Shown: one piece after another, positions 1 through 6,875 of the stretch
Layout: each line of letters starts with the position of its first letter
Position numbering within the stretch: the first letter of the stretch is position 1
Origin: JBFELU01 sp041551965
Lineage (GTDB): Bacteria; Actinomycetota; Acidimicrobiia; Spongiisociales; UBA11373
Assembly: GCA_041551965.1 (NCBI GenBank)
Contig: JBFELU010000041.1
Span: 1-22,014 of the forward strand
Direction of reading: 5' to 3'
DNA length: 22,014 nt
Notes under the pieces: model-generated
Told to the model about the DNA's origin: nothing
The model's input: the letters and a program-made list of their open reading frames with translations, nothing else
Databases searched by the model: none
Position numbers and translations under genes: made by a program

Positions 1-126
1 ACCGCCGCGGTGGCGCGCCCGCCGTGCCGTCTGGCGAGCTCGGGCGACGTCATCGGGGTGCACCACGCCCTCCGAGAGCTCGACGACGAGATCGAGGCCG
101 TCCACGACCCGAAGGATGTCACTCAC
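1..126 (-). CDS. Second dynamin-like GTPase-associated protein, N-terminal 42 residues only
   Basis: An open minus-strand frame begins with GTG at 126-124 and runs off the window at position 1, giving 42 codons without a stop. The visible N-terminus is acidic and then Arg-rich (it begins MSDILRVVDGLDLVVELSEG). The start overlaps the end of the upstream GTPase gene by 8 bases, so the two are very probably translationally coupled and co-transcribed. In Actinobacteria, dynamin-like GTPases often occur as adjacent pairs, and a short N-terminal region before the P-loop is usual. That this is the partner GTPase is therefore an inference from position, because the catalytic part lies outside the window. 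The reading frame itself is well supported by the overlap and by codon use. Confidence 0.6.
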   Translation of the reverse strand, partial: MSDILRVVDGLDLVVELSEGVVHPDDVARARQTARRARHRGG

Positions 127-1582
127 CGCCCGCCTCCATCTCGAGCCACAGTCGATCGGCGAGGGAAGCCGGAATCGCCGGGCCGAGTGCATCGACGAAT
201 CTCAGCCGATCGGACTCCAGCACAGTCGCCATCGCCTCGGCGAGACGTCTCCTTGCCTGTTCCGCCGCCCCGGGAATCCGCGCCATCCGGCGCCGGAGTC
301 GGCCCTTGGGCACGAGTGACGGATCGACCGAGACCCGGCGGAGCCAGTCGCCGATCCGACGGCGCCATGCCCGACGGAAACGGCGGCCCGACTGCATTTT
401 CGCCAGATCGAAAAGCCCCTGCTGCCACGAGGCGATCGCTTCCTGAGCGAGCCGGGGGGTGCCGGGTCCGTGCGTCCACAGCTCCGGGCCCCGCTCCAGC
501 AGCAGGCGCCCCACCGTGTCGAGGTTCCACGCCGCCGCCGCCCGGCGCGACGCGCTCGTCGCCCTCCTGGTGACCACGGAACCGAGGTCGACGACCAGGC
601 GTTTGGGTTGAGCCGCCAGCGCCGCCAGCTCGGCCCGGGCCAAAGAGGATCGCAGAGCGGCGCTCTCCGAGTCGTACGCATCGACCGTGAGGCGAGCGAG
701 GTGGCGGTGGCGCCTGCGCTCAAACCCGACCGACTCCCGTACCTTGACGAGCCCGCGCTGGACCTCGGCGATCGCCGATTCGATGCCTTGCGTCACGATG
801 GCGTGGCGCGCCTGCGGATCGGCCAGGTTCTCCAGTTCCTTTCTCAGGACGGCGGCCTGGATTTCGGCCGCGGTATTCGCCTCTTCGATCCCCACGACGC
901 CTTCGGGGTGGAGCCGCCGCAGCAGGCCCTGTCTCACGAGGTGACGGGCCATGTCTTCGCGGAGAAGGCGCTGGGTAGCGGCGTCTCCGCTCAGCCGATT
1001 GAGCACGCTGATGGTGGGCATCCGGCGGCGGGTGGCGACGCCGAGCAGGCGCCATGCCTCGGCATCGGCATACCGGCGTTCGCTGGCCACGAACACACAG
1101 ACGTCGGCGATCTCGAGCAGGGTGATCGCGAGATCCATCCCATCGACCGTCGCCACTCCGGGCGGCGGAGCGTCGACGATGACCATGCCATCGGGCGGGG
1201 GGCGCAAACCCGCCGCCGCCCCCAGGCCGGCCTCGGGGATGGCCTCCGTCAGGATCGTCGGGATCTCTCCCGCCGACCACACCATCGGGGTCCGGGTCGT
1301 CGGCCGCAGCGGACCCGTGACGGTCACGGCATGCCCCGCCATGGCGTTGACCAGCGTGGATTTGCCACTCCCGGTGGGTCCGACGACCACGGTGATCAGC
1401 GGGGCGCTCGGGTCGGAGACCTTGGGAAGGAGGTACCGCTCCACGGTGAGCTGCAGGGCACGGCGGCGCGCCTCCGCCTCGGGGCCAGCGAGGACCAGTG
1501 TGGTGCTTCCGAGGGCGGCGGCGACCCGTGCCAGACCGACACCCGGCGGCGCTTGCGTGGTCACAACCACTGATTGTGGCAC
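119..1582 (-). CDS. Dynamin-like / P-loop GTPase
   Basis: A 487-residue protein with a clear Walker A P-loop (GPTGSGKST, residues 68-76), a threonine-rich switch I (RPTTRTP, 93-99) and a switch II-like VDAPP (136-140) in place of the usual DxxG. The expected N/TKxD specificity motif is reduced to LNR near 194-196. The second half is helical and Arg/Ala-rich, as in actinobacterial dynamin-like or 50S-ribosome-binding-like GTPases that act at membranes. I see no obvious transmembrane segment. The start is uncertain: GTG at 1582 gives the longest frame but has no ribosome site. GTG at 1564 lies 8 bases after a CACAAT hexamer (1578-1573) and could be a leaderless start. It overlaps the next gene by 8 bases and diverges from the PD-(D/E)XK protein. 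Family assignment is fairly sure; the cellular role is unknown. Confidence 0.75.
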   Translation of the reverse strand: MPQSVVVTTQAPPGVGLARVAAALGSTTLVLAGPEAEARRRALQLTVERYLLPKVSDPSAPLITVVVGPTGSGKSTLVNAMAGHAVTVTGPLRPTTRTPMVWSAGEIPTILTEAIPEAGLGAAAGLRPPPDGMVIVDAPPPGVATVDGMDLAITLLEIADVCVFVASERRYADAEAWRLLGVATRRRMPTISVLNRLSGDAATQRLLREDMARHLVRQGLLRRLHPEGVVGIEEANTAAEIQAAVLRKELENLADPQARHAIVTQGIESAIAEVQRGLVKVRESVGFERRRHRHLARLTVDAYDSESAALRSSLARAELAALAAQPKRLVVDLGSVVTRRATSASRRAAAAWNLDTVGRLLLERGPELWTHGPGTPRLAQEAIASWQQGLFDLAKMQSGRRFRRAWRRRIGDWLRRVSVDPSLVPKGRLRRRMARIPGAAEQARRRLAEAMATVLESDRLRFVDALGPAIPASLADRLWLEMEAGGE

Positions 1583-1631
1583 AGGCGACGCCGCTCAGGG
1601 GTGCACCGGGATTCGTGTCACACCGCCTTCG

Positions 1632-1637
1632 TAGGTT
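1632..1637 (+). promoter_or_regulatory. Candidate -10 element TAGGTT, leaderless spacing
   Basis: TAGGTT fits the TAnnnT pattern of the actinobacterial housekeeping -10 element. It ends 6 bases before ATG 1644, so transcription would begin at or next to the start codon. No -35 hexamer and no Shine-Dalgarno are visible. Confidence 0.4.
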
Positions 1638-1643
1638 GTGCTC

Positions 1644-2915
1644 ATGACGAGCGTGCACCACCTCCCCGCCACCGAACCACGGGTCGAGATCACCGGAGAC
1701 CGCGTCACCATCACCGGGCTGACCGTCGTCGACCCTGCCCTGGCCGGCCTGGTGCGCTCGCAGCCGGCCGAGGACCACGCCGATCTCCTGTCACGGATCC
1801 TCCGGGTCGGGGCCCAGGGACTGGTGACGATGGGAATCGGACTCGACGTCGCCTCGGTCGACGCCCAGGTGCGGCAGGCCATCGGGGCGACCCTCGCCGA
1901 CTCGGAAGAACGCCTGTCCACCATCATCGCCGCCGGTGAGAGAGCGTTCGCCGAACGGTTCGACCCCGACCGACGCACTTCCCTCCTGGCGCGAGCTCTC
2001 GAGGAGTTCACCGAGTGGCGCGACACCCTGCTCGATCGGCTCGACCCGAGGGGAGGCGACAGCCATACCACCGAATTCCTACGACGGATCGCCGATCTGG
2101 TCGGGCCCGACGGTGTCCTGGAACGGCGATTGCAGGCCGCCCTCGACCCGAGCGTCGACGGCTCGCTCCTGGCCGGACTGGCTCAGTCGATCGATACTCG
2201 GTTCGACGAACTCCACACGCTCATCGTCCACGCACGGGGGCGGGAGCAGGGGCGGGCGGAGGAGGCCGCTCGGGGAACTGCCCAGGGACACGATTTCGAG
2301 GACACTGTCGAGGCGATCCTCAGGTCCGAGGCTGAGGGCGTTGGCGGGTGCCTCGTCGAGCGCGTGTCGTTGTTGCCGGGCGAACTCGGGCCGACTTCCA
2401 CCGTGGGTGACTTCACCATCGACCTCCCCACCGGTCATCGGATCGCCGTCGAAGCCAAGAACCAGGCGTCGCTCACCCTGTCCGGCAAAGACGGCATCCT
2501 CGAAGAATTGGATCGCGCCATGGCCAATCGCAGGGCCGACTTCGGGATCTGCGTCTCGGCTCGGGAGGCCTACCCGGCCGAGGTGGGGAGTTTCGGCGTC
2601 TACGGCGATCGGGTGCTGGTCGTCGACGACGGCGACGGGGCCCTGTTCCGGGTCGCCATGCGTTGGGCCATCGCCGTCCTGTCGGCCCGGGGGGCAACCG
2701 GTGACGGCGACGTCGACATGGCCCTGCTGGGCGAGCGGGTCGACCGCATCCGGATCCTGGCAGAGCGATTCAAGACCGGGCAGCGATCGCTCACGGCCGC
2801 AGGGAAGCAGATCGAAGGCGTTCGCGACCTCCTGCGCGAGATGCGGACCGAACTCCTCGATCTCGTCGACGACATCGGTCGCGAGATCGCCACGGTGACG
2901 CCGTCCGGGCCGTGA
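1644..2915 (+). CDS. Coiled-coil protein with PD-(D/E)XK nuclease-like domain
   Basis: A 423-residue soluble protein with no signal peptide. Residues 1 to about 205 are helical and charged, with likely coiled coils, and about 355-415 is a second helical stretch. Between them sits a restriction-endonuclease-like core. A helix with HDFEDTVE (216-223) is followed by GDFTIDL (D256), a hairpin and IAVEAKN (E270, K272), then helix LEELDRAMANRRADFGICVS and a strand-rich end. This Glu / Asp / Glu-x-Lys order is the PD-(D/E)XK pattern. The flanking coiled coils recall RmuC-like or DUF2130-like proteins, but I cannot name the family. ATG 1644 is preferred over GTG 1638 because it lies 6 bases after a TAGGTT -10-like hexamer. 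It diverges from the GTPase pair with a short gap, so shared regulation is possible. DNA cleavage is inferred from motifs only. Confidence 0.7.
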   Translation: MTSVHHLPATEPRVEITGDRVTITGLTVVDPALAGLVRSQPAEDHADLLSRILRVGAQGLVTMGIGLDVASVDAQVRQAIGATLADSEERLSTIIAAGERAFAERFDPDRRTSLLARALEEFTEWRDTLLDRLDPRGGDSHTTEFLRRIADLVGPDGVLERRLQAALDPSVDGSLLAGLAQSIDTRFDELHTLIVHARGREQGRAEEAARGTAQGHDFEDTVEAILRSEAEGVGGCLVERVSLLPGELGPTSTVGDFTIDLPTGHRIAVEAKNQASLTLSGKDGILEELDRAMANRRADFGICVSAREAYPAEVGSFGVYGDRVLVVDDGDGALFRVAMRWAIAVLSARGATGDGDVDMALLGERVDRIRILAERFKTGQRSLTAAGKQIEGVRDLLREMRTELLDLVDDIGREIATVTPSGP

Positions 2916-2956
2916 GCCCCGGGCCGGAAATTCCCGGCGGGAACGGGACCCGGCCG

Positions 2957-2962
2957 TAACCT
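2957..2962 (+). promoter_or_regulatory. Weak candidate -10 element TAACCT before the HD-GYP gene
   Basis: TAACCT fits TAnnnT and lies 32 bases before ATG 2995, implying a leader of about 25 bases. There is no recognisable -35, and no strong ribosome site follows. Confidence 0.2.
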
Positions 2963-2994
2963 GGCCGCAGCGATCCCACAGGCCCCATCCGTCG

Positions 2995-3666
2995 ATGACG
3001 ACGACACCCACCACCGAATCGATCGTCGCCAAGCTCCTCGAGGTGCTGCGGCTGCGCGACCCCGCCATAGCCGATCACGGCCAGCGCACCGCCGACATCG
3101 CGGTAGCGATCGGGGTGGAGATGGGCTGCACCGTCGACACGCTGGATCATCTCTACCTGGCAAGCCAGCTCCACGATCTCGGCAAGCTGGGGGTTCCGGA
3201 GACCATCCTCTGGAAGCCGGCCGGGCTCAATCACACCGAGTGGCGGGAGATCCGGACCCACCCCGAGGCCGGCCATCGGCTGGTCGCCGACGTGGTCCAT
3301 CGAAACGTCGCTGCGGCAGTGCTCTACCACCACGAACGGGCCGACGGTGACGGCTATCCCTTCGGTCTCGACGCCCGATCCGTTCCCCTCACCGCCCGGA
3401 TCGTCCAGGTCGCCGACGCCTTCGATGCCATGACGAGCGAACGGCCCTACCAGCCGCCGCTGCCCACGATCACCGCTCTCGACGAGATCGAGCGATGCGC
3501 CGGGAGCCAATTCGACCCCGATGTCACCACCTCGCTGCAGCGGGTCTTCGATCATGACCGGCTTCGCGCCTTGCGCCGCATTCGGCCAAAGCCGGCGGGG
3601 GCGGAATCGGGCCCCGCCGACCCGTTCTCCTCGAGCCCCACGATGGTCCGATTGCGCGAACGCTGA
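2995..3666 (+). CDS. HD-GYP domain protein, putative cyclic-di-GMP phosphodiesterase
   Basis: A 223-residue protein that is almost entirely one HD-GYP domain. The ligands and signatures appear in order: H28 in DHGQRT, H60-D61 in HDLGK, H89 and H94 in HPEAGHRL, H112-H113 in HHERADGDGYP (the GYP triad at 120-122), and D141 in DAFDAMTSERPY. This is the full metal-binding set of the family, so it should be catalytically competent. Known members hydrolyse cyclic-di-GMP; some act on other cyclic dinucleotides. There is no sensor, receiver or membrane domain, so it must act as a stand-alone cytoplasmic enzyme or with a partner elsewhere. It is followed 6 bases later by the convergent end of the RecB-like nuclease. 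ATG 2995 is the natural start, but its ribosome site is weak. Confidence 0.9.
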   Translation: MTTTPTTESIVAKLLEVLRLRDPAIADHGQRTADIAVAIGVEMGCTVDTLDHLYLASQLHDLGKLGVPETILWKPAGLNHTEWREIRTHPEAGHRLVADVVHRNVAAAVLYHHERADGDGYPFGLDARSVPLTARIVQVADAFDAMTSERPYQPPLPTITALDEIERCAGSQFDPDVTTSLQRVFDHDRLRALRRIRPKPAGAESGPADPFSSSPTMVRLRER

Positions 3667-3672
3667 TCGTCC

Positions 3673-4458
3673 TCAGCGGTCCAACAGGCTCGATGCCGAT
3701 CGCCCCTCGTCGCAGTCGTCGAGCAACGGGCACCAGCGACACCAGGGTCCCGCCGTCCTCGGTGACTCCTCACCATCCGCAAACACCGATCGAAGACGAT
3801 CGACCATTTCGGCAACCCGGCCGGCGGTGTCGTCGACATCGCTCCTGGTGGGCACGGCTTCGAATCGCTCACCAGTCGCCACCGATACGGCTTCGATCCT
3901 GGCCGGCAGCTCGTCGCGCTCCATGGCCCAGAGGAGGGCGTAGAAATCGAGCTGGGGTCCGGGGTCTCCGAGACCACCCGTCTTCCAGTCGACGAGCCGA
4001 TGGCCGCCGTTCTCGTCGAACACGGCGTCCACGCTGCCCCGCAACGTCACCCCGTCGATCGGCACCACCTCGAGGCTCACCTCGGCGCCCCGGAAGCCTT
4101 CGGCGCCCAACAGTCGGAAGCGATCGTAGAGGGTGCCCACCTCCTCGATGACCCGACCCAGTTCGCTGGGCTTGAGGCCGAGGGAGGCCAACTTGGGGTT
4201 CATCGAGCCACCGATCTCCTCGCGACACACCGTCGCGAACTCGTCGGGGCCGATCGGCCCCCCCGCCAGATGGCGGGCGAAGACGCGGTGGGCCAGGCCC
4301 CCGCGGAAGGAAGCCGGCGACTCGGGTCCGTAGATGCCTCTGAGCCGACCCGTCGCCTGTTCCGGACATTGGTGGTACACGGCGAAGAGGGTGCCCGACA
4401 CGACCAGCGGCTCACCCTCGCGCACCGATGGGAACTCGACCGGTGGGTCCAACGTCAT
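3673..4458 (-). CDS. RecB/Cas4-like PD-(D/E)XK exonuclease domain protein with Fe-S cysteines
   Basis: A 261-residue single-domain protein of the PD-(D/E)XK type seen in RecB C-termini, AddB and Cas4. Visible motifs are H57 in GLAHRVF, D144 in GSVDAVF, D157 and K159 in VDWKTG, and the QxxxY motif in QLDFYALL (Q169, Y173). One N-terminal Cys (C31) and a C-terminal cluster (C240, C243, C249) match the split four-cysteine layout that holds a 4Fe-4S cluster in AddB and Cas4. By family it should be a single-strand DNA nuclease used in repair. No cas genes, helicase or CRISPR array lie nearby, so a Cas4 role is unlikely. ATG 4458 is supported by TACCAT ending 7 bases upstream. It diverges from the VanW-family gene. 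Confidence 0.85.
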   Translation of the reverse strand: MTLDPPVEFPSVREGEPLVVSGTLFAVYHQCPEQATGRLRGIYGPESPASFRGGLAHRVFARHLAGGPIGPDEFATVCREEIGGSMNPKLASLGLKPSELGRVIEEVGTLYDRFRLLGAEGFRGAEVSLEVVPIDGVTLRGSVDAVFDENGGHRLVDWKTGGLGDPGPQLDFYALLWAMERDELPARIEAVSVATGERFEAVPTRSDVDDTAGRVAEMVDRLRSVFADGEESPRTAGPWCRWCPLLDDCDEGRSASSLLDR

Positions 4459-4465
4459 AGTGTCG

Positions 4466-4471
4466 ATGGTA
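4466..4471 (-). promoter_or_regulatory. Candidate -10 element TACCAT, leaderless spacing
   Basis: On the minus strand TACCAT ends 7 bases before ATG 4458, with no Shine-Dalgarno between, so a leaderless transcript is predicted. It sits 24 bases from the plus-strand hexamer at 4496-4501, back to back. No -35 is seen. Confidence 0.4.
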
Positions 4472-4495
4472 GGTCCGGCAGTCCGCCCGGACCGT

Positions 4496-4501
4496 TACAA
4501 T
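4496..4501 (+). promoter_or_regulatory. Candidate -10 element TACAAT for the VanW-family gene
   Basis: TACAAT is one base from the TATAAT consensus and is conspicuous in GC-rich surroundings. It ends 24 bases before ATG 4526, giving a predicted leader of about 17 bases. No convincing -35 is visible. Confidence 0.4.
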
Positions 4502-4525
4502 ACGTGGCCGCTCCCGGATCCCTCA

Positions 4526-6565
4526 ATGCCCCGAAGTCTTCGCATAGCGATCATCATCGCCGCACTCCCGGTCGCCCTCGTGGTGTGGGCCTCGGTCGTC
4601 TACGCCATGGACCGCGCCTCGAACGGAGGCGAGATCCTCGGCCCCGTGTCGGTGGCCGACATCGAGCTCGGGGGTTTGAGCGAGGAGGCGGCACTCCAAG
4701 CGATCGCGGATCTCGAGGCGAGACTCGGCGCGCTGCCGGTGCCGGTCGTGATCGAGAACCACGAATTCGAGCTCCTCCCTTCGGACCTCGGCTTCGACAT
4801 CGACGAGCAAGCCGTGGTCTCCCGAGCGATGGAGGTCGGACGGACGGGTGGAGTGCTCGATCAATTCCGCTCGTGGTTCCGCCGATTCGGCGGCCAAGAG
4901 GAACGGATCGGCCTTGTCACCGGATTCAGGAGGGAACTCCTCGACCTCATGCTCGACCGCTGGGAGATCGAGACGATCGCCGACCCGCCATTCGAGGGTG
5001 GGATCCGGATCGACGGCACCGAGGTGATCGCCCGCTATCCCCACTCGGGAACGGCGATCGATCGAGACGCGGCCGCCGAAGCCGTGGCCACGGCGATCGT
5101 CGACCTCGAAAGGACCCCGATCACCATTCCGACCGAGTTCGTGGTCCCCACGGCCACGAACGATCAGATCGATGCGGCCGCCAACGCGGCGACCCGCCTC
5201 ATCTCGGGTCCGGTGACGCTCACCCGGCTGCTTCCTGAGGCCAGGATCGACTTCCCCGTCGAAGTCCTCGCCGATGCCCTGCGCACCCGCCAGGAGATCG
5301 TCGACGGCGGGACCGTCATCGAGCTCTACTTCGACGACGACACCCTCCTGACCTACCTGCTGCCCTTCCAAAGCGACCTCGAATTCCCCGCCCTGAGCGC
5401 CCAACTCGTGGCCCGGCCCGACGAGGAGGTATCGGTCATCCCTGGACGCAGTGCGCTCCGCATCGACGTGGTGCAGATCGCCCCCGTCGTCCTCGCCGCC
5501 GCCCAGTCGGCGACCCGCTCCGGCGTGCTCCCCTACATCGAGGCCGAGGAACCCGAGCTGACCACCGAGGACGTGCTGGCCCTGGGGGTCGATCACCTGC
5601 TCTATCGGTCCACCACCTTCTTCCCGTGTTGCGGGGACCAGAACAATCTCAACCGCATCCACAACATCCAGCTGATCGCCGAGGAGGTCGACAACACGCT
5701 GGTCATGCCCGGCGAGGTCTTTTCGCTGAACGAGCACGTCGGGCAGCGGACCGAGGAAACCGGCTATCGCCGGGCCGGTGCCATCATCGGACCCAAGGTC
5801 GACTGCTGCGATCACCCGGCCAACGTTGGCGGGGGCGTGAGCCAGTTCACCACCACCCTGTACAACGCCGTGTTCTTCTCCGGGCTCGAGGACGTCGAGC
5901 ACACCCCCCACACCCTGTTCTTCTCCCGCTACCCGGAGGTCCGCGAGGCCACCTTGGGCTGGCCGTCGCCGGATCTGAAGTTCCGCAACAACACCGAGCA
6001 CGCCATCCTGATCGACACCGAGACATCGGACTCCCACGTCACCGTCCGTTTCTACGGCAACAATGAAGGGATCGAGGTCGAGGCCCGGCTCGGCGAGCGG
6101 GTCGAGCCGACCGAGCCGTTCGACGTGTACGAGCCGAACGAGGAAATCCCACCCGGCGAAGAAGACGTGACCTCGGAGGGGTCCCCGGGCTGGACGAACC
6201 ACGTCGATCGCGTCATCACCTTCCCGGATGGGACGGAGACCGTCGAGACCTGGTGGTGGACCTACCACCCCTTCCCCCGGATCGTCGAGGTGCATCCGTG
6301 CATGCTCCCCGAGGATCACGAGGACTACGACGGGATGGAGTGCCCCACGGTGGTGCCCGACGTGGTCGGCAGGAAGTGGTCGAATGCGCTCTCCGACATC
6401 GCCAACGCCGATCTGATCGCTGTCGAGGGTGAGCCGATCACCGACTGCAGCCTCGAGAACGACGGTCGGGTGCTGTTCCAGGACGTCGAGGCGGGCAGCT
6501 TCGTCGACGCCGGCTCGTCGATCACCCTTCGCCGCTGCATCCTGCCCGAAGACGCGGACGGCTAG
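4526..6565 (+). CDS. Membrane-anchored VanW-family protein with G5-like and PASTA-like C-terminus
   Basis: A 679-residue envelope protein. Residues 4-28 form one hydrophobic segment after a short basic N-terminus, so it is a signal anchor. Two regions resembling the PG_binding_4 repeats that commonly precede VanW follow (about 38-230 and 235-340). The VanW domain spans about 359-511, with the hallmark run GGGVSQFTTTLYNAVFFSGL (435-454), and has Cys-Cys pairs at 368-369 and 427-428. Residues 515-590 look like a G5 domain, and 609-672 like one PASTA repeat (starts VPDVVGRKW). Such proteins are thought to act on or bind peptidoglycan outside the cell; the biochemical role of VanW is not settled. 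The frame stays open upstream of 4526, but ATG 4526 places the hydrophobic segment at the N-terminus and follows a TACAAT hexamer. Its stop shares a CTAG with the convergent gene. Confidence 0.88.
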   Translation: MPRSLRIAIIIAALPVALVVWASVVYAMDRASNGGEILGPVSVADIELGGLSEEAALQAIADLEARLGALPVPVVIENHEFELLPSDLGFDIDEQAVVSRAMEVGRTGGVLDQFRSWFRRFGGQEERIGLVTGFRRELLDLMLDRWEIETIADPPFEGGIRIDGTEVIARYPHSGTAIDRDAAAEAVATAIVDLERTPITIPTEFVVPTATNDQIDAAANAATRLISGPVTLTRLLPEARIDFPVEVLADALRTRQEIVDGGTVIELYFDDDTLLTYLLPFQSDLEFPALSAQLVARPDEEVSVIPGRSALRIDVVQIAPVVLAAAQSATRSGVLPYIEAEEPELTTEDVLALGVDHLLYRSTTFFPCCGDQNNLNRIHNIQLIAEEVDNTLVMPGEVFSLNEHVGQRTEETGYRRAGAIIGPKVDCCDHPANVGGGVSQFTTTLYNAVFFSGLEDVEHTPHTLFFSRYPEVREATLGWPSPDLKFRNNTEHAILIDTETSDSHVTVRFYGNNEGIEVEARLGERVEPTEPFDVYEPNEEIPPGEEDVTSEGSPGWTNHVDRVITFPDGTETVETWWWTYHPFPRIVEVHPCMLPEDHEDYDGMECPTVVPDVVGRKWSNALSDIANADLIAVEGEPITDCSLENDGRVLFQDVEAGSFVDAGSSITLRRCILPEDADG

Positions 6566-6861
6566 CCGGGTTCTTCCTCGTAGAAGACGAAGAACCGCTC
6601 GATGGCGGCCGTGACGGCTGAGACGGCCGCCTCTTCCCAACCGCCGTCGCGTTGCGTCGTCACCTGATTGGAGGCAACGAAGACGTGTCGAACCGCATCA
6701 TCGGCGGCGAAGACGGCGGACGCCAGCCGGCCGGGAAAGGAGTCGTCGTCTGCAGTTCGACCGAACGCCTCGCCGGCCTGGCCGGTGATGCCGCGATCTG
6801 TGGAGAACAGCGCCACATCCCCGACAACGGTGGGATCCTCGACCTTGATCATTTGTCCCAT
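6562..6861 (-). CDS. Small protein of unknown function downstream of pyruvate kinase
   Basis: A 99-residue protein starting at ATG 6861, 14 bases after the pyruvate kinase stop. A longer frame to 6990 would overlap pyk heavily and is not believed. It begins MGQMIKVEDPTVVGDVALFS and ends in an aromatic and acidic tail (ERFFVFYEEE). It has no signal peptide, membrane segment or known motif that I can name. The alternating hydrophobic pattern and the evenly placed helix near residues 78-92 look like a folded alpha/beta domain. Probable co-transcription with pyk is inferred from spacing. The final four bases overlap the end of the VanW gene on the other strand. It is likely real because codon use resembles its neighbours; function unknown. 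Confidence 0.6.
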   Translation of the reverse strand: MGQMIKVEDPTVVGDVALFSTDRGITGQAGEAFGRTADDDSFPGRLASAVFAADDAVRHVFVASNQVTTQRDGGWEEAAVSAVTAAIERFFVFYEEEPG

Positions 6862-6875
6862 GACCAGCCGGGACT

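Noticed and set aside
470..1573. Long plus-strand open frame opposite the GTPase gene
   Set aside because: It is His/Arg/Gly-rich antisense of a real GTPase and has no coherent motif.
3673..4458. Cas4 of a CRISPR system
   Set aside because: No repeats, cas1/cas2 or effector genes are visible; the protein fits the broader RecB/AddB-like nuclease class.
4526..6565. VanW name taken as vancomycin resistance
   Set aside because: No vanHAX-type ligase or dehydrogenase is present and VanW-domain proteins are common envelope proteins in susceptible bacteria.
4523..6640. Long minus-strand open frame opposite the VanW gene
   Set aside because: Low-complexity Asp/Gly/Arg/Val composition typical of antisense of a GC-rich gene; no domain.
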